DNA from: Manihot esculenta
Taxonomy: Eukaryota > Streptophyta > Magnoliopsida > Malpighiales > Euphorbiaceae
Direction: 5' to 3'
Assembly: GCF_001659605.2 (NCBI RefSeq)
Contig: NC_035176.2
Coordinates: 22,358,847-22,422,846 of the forward strand
DNA: 64,000 nucleotides
The first letter of the stretch is position 1; each line of letters opens with the position of its first letter. The notes under the pieces were generated by a model that worked only from the letters and a program-made list of their open reading frames with translations, was not told the DNA's origin and ran no database searches. The position numbers and the translations under genes were made by a program. Below, piece after piece: positions 1 through 11,799 of this stretch.

Positions 1-3000
1 CTTTCTGATCTGGGTGTCTATGATCCGTACTGGCTGCTCAACATAGGTGAGATCCTCTTGGATCTCCACATCCGGCTCACTAAGAACCTTGCCCGGATCT
101 GACACAAACTTCCTCAACATTGAAACATGGAAAACCGAATGGATTCTTTCCATTGAAGCAGGCAAATCTAGCTTGTACGACACATTCCCAATCTTCTGCA
201 AGATTTCAAAGGGTCCAATGTATCGTGGGGCTAGTTTACCTTTCTTCCCAAAGCGAACCACTCCTTTCATAGGAGACACCTTGAGCAATACCAGATCCCT
301 CTCTTGAAACTCTACTTGCCGTCTGCGGATGTCTGCATAACTCTTCTGTCTGCTTGCAGCAGTCTTGATTCTCTCTCTGATTACGGGTACCACCCTGCTG
401 GTAATCTCTACTAGCTCAGGCCCTGCCAAGGCCTTCTCTCCAACTTCCTCCCAACAAACAGGTGACCTGCACTTCCTTCCGTATAAAGCTTCATATGGAG
501 CCATCCCGATGCTAGCATGATGGCTGTTATTGTAGGCAAACTCCACCAAGGGTAGATGCTGCCTCCAAGAACCGCCAAAATCTAGCACACACATTCTAAG
601 CATATCCTCGATAGTCTGGATGGTCCTTTTTGACTGTCCGTCAGTCTGGGGGTGGAAGGCAGTACTGAAATCCAACCTAGTACCCATGGCATTCTGCAGA
701 CTCCGCCAAAACCTGGAGGTGAACTGGGGCCCTCTATCAGACACTATTAAAACAGGAACCCCATGCAGCCTGACGATCTCATCTACATACACCTGCGCCA
801 ACTTGTCCACAGAATAGCCACTCCTGCCAGGGATGAAGTGAGCAGATTTGGTGAGTCTGTCCACAATCACCCATATGGAGTCCACTCTGTTGGACGCTGC
901 CGGTAACCCCACTACGAAGTCCATAGCTATATTCTCCCATTTCCACTCTGGAATAGGTAGCGGGTTAAGCATTCCAGCCAGCTTCTGATGTTCCAGCTTC
1001 ACCCTCTGACACACTTCGCAGGCTGACACAAACTGTGCCACTTCTTTCTTCATAGCTGGCCACCAATAAACCTTCTTCAGATCTTGATACATCTTGGTGG
1101 CTCCGGGGTGAACGCTGTATCTTGCATTATGAGCCTCTCTCATAATGTCTCCCTTTAGCCCTATGTCATCTGGTACACACAATCGACTCCCATAGCGGAG
1201 GATCCCCTTACTGTCAAATCTGAACTCACTGTCTTTGCCCGACTGAATAGTCCTAGCAATCTTCACTAACTCTGGGTCCTCATGCTGTTTCTGAGCCACT
1301 TGCTCCAGAAACACAGGTGTCACTCTCATCTGGGCCACTAAAGCACCTGTACCAGACAACTCCAACTGTAGACCTTCATCAATGAGCTTGTAAAACTCCT
1401 TCACCACTGGTCTCCTCTCTGCCGTGATGTGGGATACACTGCCTAGTGACTTCCGGCTTAGGGCGTCTGCCACAACATTCACCTTACCCGGATGATACTG
1501 AATCTTGCAATCATAGTCACTCAGCAGCTCTACCCATCTCCTCTGTCTTAAATTCAAATCTCTTTGACTCAGAATGTACTGCAGGCTCTTATGATCTGTA
1601 AAGATCTCACATTTTACCCCATAGAGGTAGTGCCTCCACATCTTGAGTGCAAAGATTACTGCTGCCATCTCTAGGTCATGCGTGGGGTAATTCAACTCAT
1701 GCTTCTTCAGTTGTCTAGAAGCATAAGCAATTACCCTTTCATTCTGCATTAGTACACAACCCAGTCCCACACGGGACGCATCACAAAAGACTGTAAAGTC
1801 TTCATCACTAGATGGCAGAGCTAACACTGGTGCTGAAGTCAACCTCTTCTTAAGCTCTTCAAAACTCTCTTCGCACTGGTCGGTCCACACAAACTTTTGA
1901 TTCTTCCTGGTTAACCTGGTCAGAGGAGCTGCAACTTTTGAGAAGTCCTGGACGAATCTCCTGTAGTAACCTGCCAAACCCAAGAAACTCCTGATCTCTG
2001 TCACTGAAGTGGGTCTAGGCCAGTTAGCCACAGCTTCTACCTTCTTGGGGTCCACCTCTATTCCATTCTCTGACACTACATGCCCCAAGAATGAGATGCT
2101 CCTCAGCCAGAACTCACACTTGGAGAACTTGGCATACAAGCCATGTTCCCTCAAGGTCTGTAGAACCAACCTCAGATGATGGGCATGCTCCTCTGCATTC
2201 CTGGACTACACTAAGATATCATCTATGAAGACAATAACAAAGTGATCCAGGTATTGGCTAAATACTCTGTTCATGAGATCCATGAATGCTGCAGGGGCGT
2301 TGGTTAACCCGAACGGCATTACAAGGAACTCAAAATGCCCATATCTGGTCTTGAAAGCTGTCTTTGGCACATCTTCTTCTCTAATCCTCAGCTGATGGTA
2401 CCCCGATCTCAGATCTATTTTAGAGAAACAACCCGCTCTGGCTAGCTGGTCGAATAGATCGTCGATCCTTGGCAATGGGTATCTATTCTTGGTAGTGACT
2501 TTGTTCAACTGCCTGTAGTCGATACAAAGTCTAAGGGATCCATCCTTCTTTCTCACAAATAAGACTGGTGCACCCCAAGGTGAGGTGCTCGGTCGGATGA
2601 AGCCCTTTTCTACTAGCTCTTGTAACTGTTCTTTCAATTCTTTCAACTCGGCTGGAGCCATCCTGTAGGGAGGGATAGAGATCGGTCGGGTTCCAGGCAT
2701 CAATTCTATCTCGAACTCTATCTCCCTAGCAGGTGGTAAACCTGGCAGCTCATCTGGGAAGACGTCTAGAAACTCTCTAACCACTGGCACCGAGGCGGGC
2801 TCTCTAACCTGACTGCTAAGCTCTCTCACATGAGCCAAATACCCCTGACATCCCTTCCTAAGCAACCTACGAGCCTGAAGAGCTGATATCAGACCTCTAG
2901 GTGTACCCCTCCTGTCTCCCCTGAAGACAACCTCTGACCCATCCTGACCTCTGAACCTGACTACCTTGTCTCTGCAGTCCAAGGTAGCACCATGGGTAGA

Positions 3001-3429
3001 TAACCAGTCCATCCCTAGAATGACGTCAAAATCTGTCAAGTCTAGAACCACAAGGTCGGCGGAAAGGCATCTTCCCTCAACAAAGACTGGACTGCACTGG
3101 CAGACTGACTCTGCCACTGATGGATCACACTTGGGTCCACTGACCCAGAGAGGACACTCTAACTCAGAGATCATCAACCCCAACCTCTGGACGGCTCTCG
3201 GAGCAATAAAAGAATGAGATGCACCAGGGTCCATCAAGGCATACACATCTGAACAACCAATGACTAAGTTACCTGCCACCACGGTGTTAGATGCATCTGC
3301 CTCCTGTTGAGTCATCATGAAGATCCGTGCTGGAGCTAATGGACCTTCACCTCTGAAACCCGCTGAAGAAGAGGCTGCCCCTCTCCCTCTGCCTCTGCCA
3401 CTGGCCTGAGTCACGGCTGGAGCTGCTGG
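1..3429 (-). pseudogene. pol: pol (PR-RT-RNase H-integrase) of the left Tekay-type element
   Basis: In the same frame as gag and directly after its stop. The protease keeps its active-site context [10 protein letters not shown] near 3210-3240. RT follows, with [23 protein letters not shown] and the catalytic FIDD. A stop (TAG where the sister copy has the tyrosine codon TAT) at 2204-2206 falls four residues after FIDD. Beyond it RNase H (FCDAS, DALSRKS) and the integrase HHCC and catalytic core stay open to the window edge. The integrase tryptophan codon that is a stop in the other copy is intact here. The defects therefore differ between the two copies, as expected for independent decay. Confidence 0.9.
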
Positions 3430-4886
3430 CTAAGCCACACTACCAGAAGCTGTTTGCTGAGACTGTGCTCCAAAAGCTGCCCTAGGACACTCCCGAGCCA
3501 TGTGTCCCTCTTGCCCGCATCTGAAGCAGGCTGCTGTCCCAGCCCGGCAAACTCCCCTGTGTGGCCTACTACACTTTGCACAAACTGCATTATCCGCACC
3601 AAAGCTCGAGCCACTCCCTAGTCCCAGACTGGACTTGACCTTGTTCAAAAACTTGTTCTTCTTCGGCTTCCTAGTGGTGTTACTCCACTTTTTGCTACCT
3701 GAAGCTGCTGCACTCAGAGAAGAAGAGCCTGGGGTCTTGGAACCAGAAGACTGTGCCACTGACTGTCTGACTGTTCCCTGAACGATGGCACTGGCCTCCA
3801 TTTTCCGGTCCATATCCACTATGGCATGGAAGCTCTCCCTGTCTGCTGACTGGATCAAGGAGGAATATCTGGAGTGGAGTTTCATGATATACCTCCTTGA
3901 CCTTTTCTGGTCCGAGTCAAGATTTTGCCCTGCAAATGGCAACAGCTCCAAGAATCTGTCTGTGAACTCCTCTACACCCATCTCATCGGTCTGCCTCAAC
4001 TGCTCAAACTCTATCATCTTCAGCTCCCTTGAACTATCTGGGAAAGCCCATCCTGCAAACTCGTTTGCAAACTCATTTGCAAACTCCTCCCAAGACATGC
4101 TGTCTACTCTCGGGTTCACATAATTCTTGAACCACTCTCGTGCCTTCTTGCACTTAAGCGTGAACCCAGCCATCTGAATGGCTCTACTGTCATCAGCCCC
4201 AATCTCATCTGTGATCACCTTAACCCTTTCAAGATACACAAATGGGTCATCCCCTTTTTCATACTGAGGAGCATCCAGTTTCATGTAGTCGGTCATCTTG
4301 ACCTTGCTCCCACTGGCTGAGCTAGGTCTAGAAGGTTGAGTAACTGGGGCTGCTGGTTCTGTAGGTGGTGGAGGTGGGGGTGCAGCATTCCCCGAGGTGG
4401 GGTTTGCCGGGTGAGGATAAAAGGGTGAGGGTGGATAAGCTGGGTACTGGGGGTGAGGTGGATAGAAAGGTGGATAAGGCATGTAGGTAGGGTAGGGGTT
4501 AAAGCTGGAGTAATCCGATGTGCCTCCCCTCGGATACCCCGAACCCTGTGGGAAGGGTGGATAATGGGGTGGAAAACCATACCCCGAGGCCTGAACGCCT
4601 CCCTGTGACTCCCATGTCCCTTCTTCCGACATGCTGACATCCAGATTCTCATCCCTCCTCTGGTCCTCTTCCATAACCTCCCTCACATCTGAAGAACTTC
4701 CTCCTCTATCTGTCCTCTATCTGTCCTCCTTTTGCTAGCATCAAAAGACCTTCTAGGGTCCCTTGACACTCTTTCTCTGCTTGATCTACATGACATTACC
4801 CTAGGCAATGCAGGAGGATGGGCACTCGTGCCCTCATCCTCAGCTGGCACTCCAGTCAATCGTGCAGATCGACGAGTTTCCCTCAT
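3430..4886 (-). pseudogene. gag: gag of the left Tekay-type element (frameshifted)
   Basis: Gag forms the capsid-like particle and packages element RNA. The frame is best begun at MRETRRSARLTG (minus 4886), which matches the other copy. A proline/tyrosine-rich N-terminal part is followed by a retrotransposon gag core (EWFKNYVNPR, DRFLELLPF) and a CCHC zinc knuckle, CFRCGQEGHMARECP. Three changes relative to the copy at 47883 are visible. An 11-bp tandem duplication at 4704-4725 shifts the frame near the N-terminus. A 12-bp in-frame duplication repeats the FANE unit near 4060-4090. A stop (TAG where the other copy has CAG) lies at 3430-3432, just after the zinc knuckle. This copy could not make full Gag-Pol. 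Confidence 0.88.
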
Positions 4887-5130
4887 CTTGTTTTCTAAAA
4901 GACAGTACACATCACACAAACATTAGTATCATATGGTTCATATGAGCACACATGAACCCGCATCACATACATCATATATCATTAGTGCACATGCATATAA
5001 TCATGGCATTTCACATCATCAATCAAGACAGGACTCTACATCCTATCCTAGTGGACATGATCTTCCTATTGTGCTTGACCTTCTATGACATCTATGAGCC
5101 CGACACTCTAGGTCCGACCATATGAACCTA

Positions 5131-5144
5131 GGGCTCTGATACCA
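5131..5144 (-). other. Primer-binding site (initiator Met tRNA type)
   Basis: The minus strand reads TGGTATCAGAGCCC three bases after the LTR end. This complements the 3' end of plant initiator tRNA-Met, the usual primer for many Ty3/gypsy and copia elements. Confidence 0.85.
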
Positions 5145-5789
5145 TTCTGTAACGACCCAAAAATCGGACCGCTACCGGCGCTAGGATCCAGATCGGCTTA
5201 AGGCCGCCGGGACCCATAGCAAGCCTGACATGTGACCTGTAGACCTATTTAATCCCATACATGATCAACAATATACATAAAAATTAAAACTTTTCTTTCA
5301 TACATTCTATCATACACCAAACTCAACCTGTGCATGCACTGAACATAGTCATAATCATAAACTTGACCCCTCTGTGGGATCTCATCAATGCCCCCAATGG
5401 GTGGCATAACATATGTTGAGTTGGTTTACATCTACATCATAAAACATCTAAGATCATGTAATAAAAAGGATAACAACATCCATAGGGTCAAGCACAACTT
5501 CTAATCCTCAATATCATTATACATAACATGACTATTCAAACTTTACATTTATCTTACAATTTATCATGTCCACTTTCTATCTATTACAAACACATGACTT
5601 TACTCTTCTTGACTTCTCTATCTAGCCCGTACCTGCAATCCTGGGGGATTAGGGAAAAGGGGTGAGCTACTAGAGCCCAGTGAGCAGAATAATGAAAAAC
5701 AACATTTAAGTTCTCATGCCATCATGTAATGCAACACATCACAACAAATCACATCTCGGATGGTATTGTCACCAATAGTCCTCTGCATT

Positions 5790-5942
5790 CCAAAGTGCCG
5801 GGACGTAGAATGGGTACAACCGATCTTTCTCTTAACATAACATATCATAACATTCCAATGTGCCAGGGACGTAGAATGGGTACAACCTGGACTTTCTCTT
5901 ACATAGTGCCAGGGACGTAGAATGGGTACAACCTGGACTTCC
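5790..5942 (-). repeat. Tandem repeat inside the LTR
   Basis: Three diverged units share the phrase GGGACGTAGAATGGGTACAA (plus strand) at about 5800, 5868 and 5912. The same three-unit block occurs in the other Tekay-type LTRs at 46828-46980 and 54446-54598, so it is an old feature of the family. Confidence 0.75.
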
Positions 5943-6353
5943 ATACCATATCATGCCGTAACATCATCATACCATATGAGGACTAAAGGATCATCCAATA
6001 ACCAATCCACATCAACATCATAAATGCAATGCAACATATTCGTGAATTCTAATGCAAACAACCTAATTCATCACATGGCATTCATGATGCATGAACATGC
6101 TAAAAACTTTATAATTTATTTGCTTAAAATCGTAAAGGTTTATTCTACTCACCTCTGGCTGAAGCTCTACTGACTCAAAAGCAGCTGAACTCACTGCTGG
6201 GGTCCTCGGTTCCTCGGGTCCGAACCTACACAGGTGGACTCAAATGAGGGACCAACATACTATAACATAACTCTAAAAACATCCCCCAAAAACCCTCTAA
6301 AACACCTCAAAACATTCATGCAAGAACATGCAAAGGAAGGCTGAACAGGGCAG

Positions 6354-6538
6354 GTTCGGCGGTACCTTCGGCGGCCGAAAGTCCCTCCAGAGCCAAAACC
6401 CAGGCATGTTCGGCGGCACCTTCGGCGGCCGAAAGTCCCAGACAGAGACGAAAGTCTCTTTTCGGGGGCAGGCTTCGGCAACCGAAAGGCTTGCCTCTCC
6501 AGCCATGTTCGGCGGCCGAAAGTCCTTCGGCTGCCGAA
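6354..6538 (-). repeat. Downstream cluster of TTCGGCGGCCGAA quasi-palindromes
   Basis: At least five further copies or variants start at about 6367, 6421, 6474, 6508 and 6526, with half-sites between them. In LTR sense the cluster lies about 500 bp downstream of the TATA box, in the presumed transcribed part. The same two-cluster layout occurs in both LTRs of the element at 45336-55229. Confidence 0.8.
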
Positions 6539-7067
6539 CCTGGTTTCTGCCAAAGGGCAGAAACTTGGCTCCTCTATGCACATTTGCCCTCCAAAACTTC
6601 CAATCATGCATAAACCTATTCTACAACACACATACTCAAGCATACAAGTTCCTAGGGGCTTCTAACCATCCTAAGCCCCATCTACAATACATCAAACAAC
6701 AGAAATCCAACATACATTGCCCATAAATCAACAAAAATACCCAAAAACTCATAAAACCCTACACATGCATTTCTACTTCAAGAATCACCTTAAAACTTGT
6801 TAAAAACATATAGTGAGCTCAAGATCGGCCCTTACCTCTTGAAGATCGAGAGGAAAACGACTCTAGCTCCAAGATGGTAGAGATTTGAGTTCTTGGACCT
6901 CAAAGCTCCAAAACTCGCTTTAAACTCGAAAATCTTCAAAACAAGATGAAAACTCATAAGAAAAACATGAAAACTCGAAGGGAGAAGCTCAAAACAGAGG
7001 AGGGGCGGTGGAGAACTCACCTTGGCCGAAAACGGGAAGAAAAGCTTGCCCGTTTCGGCCATGGGGT

Positions 7068-7076
7068 CCTTTTATA
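7068..7076 (-). promoter_or_regulatory. LTR TATA box
   Basis: TATAAAAGG on the minus strand, about 360 bp into the LTR. It is matched by TATAAAAG at 45693-45700 and 53311-53318 in the related LTRs. It lies just downstream (in LTR sense) of the first GC-rich motif cluster, the position expected for the U3 core promoter. Confidence 0.6.
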
Positions 7077-7094
7077 GGGCTGTCCTTACCACCT

Positions 7095-7255
7095 TTCGGC
7101 GGCCTAACGTGCCCCCACAGCGCATGCAAGTTCGGCGGCCGAACATGAGGTTCGGCGGTCGAACCTTCGCTGATTTAAACAAGGCTTTCGGAGGCCTAAA
7201 GCGCTCCCAAAACCTCCCCACGTTCGGCGGCCGAACATGACTTTCGGCGGCCGAA
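7095..7255 (-). repeat. Upstream cluster of TTCGGCGGCCGAA quasi-palindromes
   Basis: Five copies of a 13-mer with TTCGG and CCGAA arms around a three-base centre, some with one mismatch, start at about 7095, 7131, 7151, 7223 and 7243. In LTR sense they lie upstream of the TATA box. The motif stands out as GC-rich in an AT-rich window. Confidence 0.8.
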
Positions 7256-7432
7256 CTTGGCAAAGTCTCCAAGGCCCTCTCCACTCAAAACTTGGATTTA
7301 TTTTCATTAAAAACCATAAATTACATCAAAACATTTTAAGAAAACATGGTTTTACCCTTCTAGAGGTCTCCGACATCCGAGATTCCACCGGACGGTAGGA
7401 ATTCCGATATCGGAGTCTAGCCGGGTATTACA

Positions 7433-7910
7433 CCAACGCTCAGATTATAGCCTGGCGACTGCCTTACGGCCTAGCATGAGATGCCTTATTATGTGGAACC
7501 CATGCTCGAATGACCTTGTAGCCTTTTATGAATTTGTTTGTTTCCACGGTCCAATGCGCGAATTATGGCCTAGCTACTACCTTACGACCTGACATGAGAT
7601 GCCTTATTATGCAAGACCTATGCTTAGATGGCTTTGTGGCCTTTTATGAATTTATTTATTTTTACAATCTAATGCTCGGAATATGGCCTGGCGACTATCT
7701 TACGACCTAGCAAGAGATGCCTTGTTATACGGGATCCATGCCTAGATGGCCTTGTGGCCTTTTATGAATTTGTTTATTTTCACAGTCCAACACCCAGACT
7801 ATGGCTTGGCAAATGCCTTACAGCCTAGCATGAGATACCTTGTTATGCGGGACCTATGCTCGGATGGTCTTGTTATGCAAGACCGACACCTGGATGGCCT
7901 TTATTCTTGT
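7433..7910 (-). repeat. 118-bp tandem array, four units
   Basis: Four diverged units are marked by TGGCCTTTTATGAATTTGTT at roughly 7519, 7638 and 7756, plus a partial fourth, giving a spacing near 118 bp. Each unit also has TTACGGCCTAGCATGAGATG-like wording. It lies directly after the gag fragment in element sense, the same place as the array at 34690-35450. Confidence 0.8.
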
Positions 7911-7929
7911 CTGTATGCTTTCACTCATC

Positions 7930-8703
7930 TAATGCTTTTGATTTTCCTCGGGCTCGAACCTACTATCTTTCTACTCTTTTTGATGAACTTTCGAAGTGCG
8001 TTGTTCCTTATTAACTTCTCGATCTCATCTTTCAACTGCTAGCACTCCTCCATAGCATGTTCGTGGTCTTCATGAAAATGGTAGTACCTGATCCTGTCTC
8101 ATTTTTCAGCTTTATTAGGGTTGAGTTTGAGAGTTCCACCTGATCTTCTTATTATTTTCCTAATCCACATTAGAATATGCATTCGTGAGTCGTTCAATGG
8201 GGTATATTTCTTATACTTACCTTGGCCATTCCTTCCTCGGGAGAACGGGTAACTTCTATGGTCTCCCTCATACCCTTGCTTTTCCGGCCTTTGCTCTTGC
8301 TTTTGGCTCGTCCTTTTATCCTCTTTCTGTTCTTTCCGGTAACTTTGAGCAGTCTGTACCAGCTTCCAGTCAACGCCTTTTGGAGTGTCGTCTGATGACT
8401 CCCTTTCCTCCAACTTGTCTTTAGACCACTTCTAGATTGCCTCTGTTCGAGTTCTTGATGTATCACTAGAGGCTTCCTCCCTTCCCCCTGGGAGATATGA
8501 GTGACGCCTCCTCTTGAGCTTTACATTGCTCAAAATTAACTTGCAACCTTCTGACATACTGTAGCATTTGCTCGATACTCAGATTATTGAAATCTACTTC
8601 TTTAACCATAGAGGGTGTGTTTTGTCCACTGTCAGAAGTGGAAGAAATAATGGCATCCTCATTGGCAGCAACATTAGTAGTAGCTTGTGAACTACCAACC
8701 ATT
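7930..8703 (-). pseudogene. gag: Tat/Athila-type gag fragment
   Basis: The start is taken at MVGSSQAT (minus 8703), just inside the LTR. The product reads through a Q/E/K-rich charged segment to a gag zinc-binding region typical of Tat-type elements: YYHFHEDHEHAMEEC followed by QLKDEIEKLI (about 8100-7965). In-frame stops and frame changes are visible, for example the residue after MEEC is a stop. A homologous fragment lies at 35540-35984. The function would be capsid formation; here it is a remnant. No pol domain follows. Confidence 0.75.
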
Positions 8704-8829
8704 TCGAGAGAGAGAGGAGAGAGAGATTTCTTTCTAAAAGAAAAGGAATAAGAGATTGGGCCTTTAATCCAAATGAACAAAGAGAATTCGATGGATCTCC
8801 CGGCAGTAGAACCAAATGATTTTGTTGAA

Positions 8830-9302
8830 ACCAAATTAATGACATGGCCGAAATGGAGTTGTACTGTGATTGGTTAATCCTGCAAGAAAGAGAATGTGAG
8901 GTGGTGAGTGCCCACGGCAGCCACTCCGATGCTCAAGTCAATAAGATGAAGAAAGGCGAGTATAATGTTTAGAGCTCAATAGTCGTTGTGTGAGAGAACA
9001 TCGTACCTTTGCCTCTGTGATCGTTCTCCTTTTATACTGTAAAGAAGATGGAGATAAATATAACATTTCTTGATAATCCGGTGATGATGTGGCTAGCTCG
9101 TTGGTAAGGGATCTTCACTAGATAATTAGTTGGGAATCCCGTGATCACAGGCGTAAGAGGATCTGCTGGATTGTAGCTGTTAATGGTAACTTCCTTATGG
9201 AGCCTCGCCCTAAAGTTCAGAGGGAAAGTCTATCCGACCTGAGACCGACCTAAAGTGCCCGGATCTTTTTTTCTACAAGTGGGACCTTGTATAGATTTAT
9301 AA
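8830..9302 (-). repeat. 5' LTR of Tat-like element, main part
   Basis: It aligns with the LTRs at 26479-26983 and 36095-36678. Shared stretches include the GATCCCGTGATCACAGGCGTAA-like segment, the TAACGGTAACTTC segment and a TTTTATACTGTA promoter-like motif. The first 78 bp (element sense) lie at 18475-18552, beyond the CACTA insertion. On the minus strand just inside the LTR a TGGTTCTACTGCCGGG stretch may be a decayed tRNA-Asp-type primer site. Confidence 0.75.
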
Positions 9303-9670
9303 CACTACAAAAATTTAACGGATTAGTAATGGAAATTTCCGTTACTAATTATTAAAAATCCGTTACTAAAAACATTTTGTAACGGATTTGTAATGGAAAT
9401 TTTTCGTTACAGCAAACCTCGTTGCTAATGCATTAGTAATGGATTAGAAAATCCGTTACTAATATAGTAACAAATTTGTAACGGAAAATCCGTTACTAAA
9501 TTTGGTTTCCTTTTATTTGGTTTTAGTAACGGATTTATTTAGTAACGGTTTTTTCGGTTACAAAAATCCGTTACTAATTTAGAAAGAACAATAACAGCTT
9601 TTTCCGTTACTAATCCGTTACTATTTTTAACGGATCAGTAACAACTTCATCTGTTACTAATTGTTACTGA
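9303..9670. repeat. CACTA left terminus and subterminal repeats
   Basis: Starts CACTACAAAAATTTAACGG. The motif CCGTTACTAA and its complement occur a dozen or so times in about 360 bp, in both orientations. In CACTA elements such subterminal repeats bind the element's DNA-binding protein and set the ends for transposition. Confidence 0.85.
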
Positions 9671-9989
9671 TCTGTTACTATTTATAAAACTACAATAAAA
9701 TATTACAAATTATATACTCTAATAAGACAATTTAATCTATAAATACACTCAATTGTTACAGCTCATCTCAATAACAAATATGAACTCAAATCCAATATCT
9801 AAGCATATATTATGTAAATCAAATACAATATCATAGTACTCAAATCTAATATCATATATAATGTAAATCAAATCAAACAAATTATTCAAGCATCAAGTGG
9901 AGCAATTTTAAACGAAAAAAATAAACAAATTATTTATTATCCTAGTACATATGAGTAATGAAAAAAGAAACTATAAATGTGTAGTGTTC

Positions 9990-11604
9990 TCGTCCTCGTC
10001 CTCGTCGTCATCATTAGCTTCATCTGCTTGATTAGGAGGCTGTGCAGAAGTTCCCTCACCAGGAGCTGAAGGCTAGCTACCTTGCCTTTGACTCACAATC
10101 TGCATAAGTAAATCCTTCACCTCTGAGAGCTTAGAGGTAATCCGTACGTTTTGCTCACGCAATACTTGTTCATTATCCTCACGCTCCTGTAGCTTGCATC
10201 TGAGATCAGCCATTTCATTATGAAGATCCTGATTTTGTTAAGCCGGTGTGAATGATGTACTAGCAGAAGACTTATTTGGGAAGAAAACTAAAGCCTATAA
10301 TCGAAGACCGTATACCCTTCTTTTTTTCTCTCCACCCACTGCCTCAAAGTATAACTGAGCCTCATCAATGCGAGATGCCTCAGTACTGTCATTATCTGTC
10401 TATGATGCTTGCTCTTTTAAAGTCAGAAAGTGGTCCTTCAAAAAAAAAATACCATGTGATATAACAGTATAAACTATAAATAAAATAATTTAATATAAGT
10501 TTATTTAATACGTGCATCAACAAACTCTAAGGTACCCTTCTTCTTATGAGTAGCCTCAAATAACTCATGAGGTAGAGGATCTCTGCCTAGTCTTTCGTGC
10601 TATAAGTTAAATATAAATAATAATAACATGCTTGAATATAAATTCACAACAAATTGGATAAAATTTAAAGCATTTGAAAAAATTTAAGTGAGAATGAATA
10701 TTACGTACCATCTGTTGTTAATGTCTATACGGAGATATGGATCTTCTACAATGTCTTGATGGGCCAGCGCCTTGCCCACCTGTTTCACTCTTTCTGTTAT
10801 TTGAGAATATTTTGCATTTATTTTGATACTCAATTGCACCCTAAGCGGATTGCCATGCATCCATTACACCTTCTGATAGTGATAACCTCTTCTCCTTCTC
10901 ATTCCTTATGCTACACATAAGACTACGATAGCGCTCAACAACTTTCTTCCTCCAAGCTATCTTCATAAGCTACTCTATTGCCTCCTCCCATAAGAAGTGT
11001 TTCTGTAATTACTCATATTTAGTGATAAATAATGCACAGTAAAATTAATCACACGTATAGTATAATTTGTATTACCTTAAATTCTTGCCAATAGAATTCT
11101 TTAACCTCTTCTGGTACATTTTTCCAATAAAAGCCATCTGCTACTAACTTTTCCTTGAAGATCAAGGTAATTCGTCTAGCAATCGGATCAGAAGGCTGCA
11201 TGCTGTAAAAGAGTAATTGACAAAATAATCATTTTGAAATAAGCATAGAAATTAAATGCATATTTAAAAATACTTATAAATTTTACTCACATTGAGTTTA
11301 TTAAGGAAATATGTGGTCTGTATTCTGTAGATCCACAACTACCAAAAGCAGATGCAGATGTAGCCATCAATGCAATAGGTGGCAAACCAATGGGAGCTGA
11401 GGCTATAGCAGATGTGTGCACTGAAGCAGGAGTGGATGATGCAGCACCCTGTGTGGATCTCTTACCCTGGTCTAGTCTAGGAATCAAAGCAGTATATTGT
11501 ACCAAATATTGATTGACATTATGTGATTCACTTGTGTGGTCATTACCCCTGCCATAGTCTCCTCGACCTCGTGATAAAGATCCACGTCCTCGTCCTCTCT
11601 TCAT
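9990..11604 (-). pseudogene. CACTA second gene, Transposase_24 (TnpA-like), with introns
   Basis: Begins MKRGRGRGSLSRGRG at minus 11604, the arginine/glycine-rich start common in this family. Exon 1 ends near 11289 with a GTGAGT donor. Exon 2 (11202-11076) is framed by a TTTTACAG acceptor and a GTAATA donor and encodes SDPIARRITLIFKEKL and PEEVKEFYWQEF. Later exons keep AWRKKVVERYRSL, a segment around HEL[FL]EATHKKKG, a Q/E-rich stretch and an acidic tail near 10000. In-frame stops interrupt the later exons. The family role is thought to be binding of subterminal repeats; this copy is decayed. The domain name is assigned by recalled resemblance, not by a search. Confidence 0.68.
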
Positions 11605-11799
11605 GAAAAAATTTATATTAAATAAATCACACGTAGTTAACATATTTAATAACCGAGAGTAAAAATATATATCAATTATTTTATACATTCTATTCACTAA
11701 CTACATCTAAGTCATCAGTATCATCATCATCAGTTTCTGTTGCTATTATAGTTTCATCTTCATCATTTTCTTCACCATCATCAATTTCAATAACATCCT

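Larger units (their letters stand above)
1..7432 (-). mobile_element. Ty3/gypsy Tekay-type chromovirus, 5' LTR to integrase, cut by window edge
   Basis: Read on the minus strand, the order is LTR (7432 to 5148), primer-binding site, gag, protease, reverse transcriptase, RNase H and integrase, running off the left edge. The order PR-RT-RH-INT is that of Ty3/gypsy. The pol sequence is nearly the same as that of the complete element at 45336-55229, whose chromodomain-like tail points to the Tekay/Del clade. The 3' LTR and the chromodomain end lie outside the window. The coding frame is broken at least three times (an 11-bp duplication in gag, a stop between gag and protease, a stop after the RT active site), so this copy is defective. 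It sits in the tandem repeats of a Tat-like element that resumes at 7433. A TSD cannot be tested because the far end is missing. Confidence 0.93.
5148..7432 (-). repeat. 5' LTR of the left Tekay-type element
   Basis: On the minus strand the LTR starts TGTAATACCCGG at 7432 and ends GTTACA at 5148, 2285 bp, directly followed by a primer-binding site. It aligns along its length with the two LTRs at 45336-47611 and 52954-55229. It carries the same GC-rich TTCGGCGGCCGAA clusters, the same TATA box and the same internal repeat of the phrase GTACCCATTCTACGTCCC. Several indels and many substitutions separate it from those LTRs, so it is a sister copy and not part of the same insertion. Confidence 0.92.

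Noticed and set aside
3500..4123. Plus-strand frames over gag
   Set aside because: Antisense shadows of the left gag, which has clear domain content on the minus strand.
6260..6726. Overlapping frames on both strands rich in FGRR and FGGRKS
   Set aside because: They are translations of the GC-rich TTCGGCGGCCGAA repeats inside the LTR, open only because the motif lacks stops.
7433..7910. CRISPR-like spacing of repeats
   Set aside because: The 118-bp units are diverged over their whole length with no separate unique spacers, and the setting is a plant retroelement. It is an ordinary tandem array.
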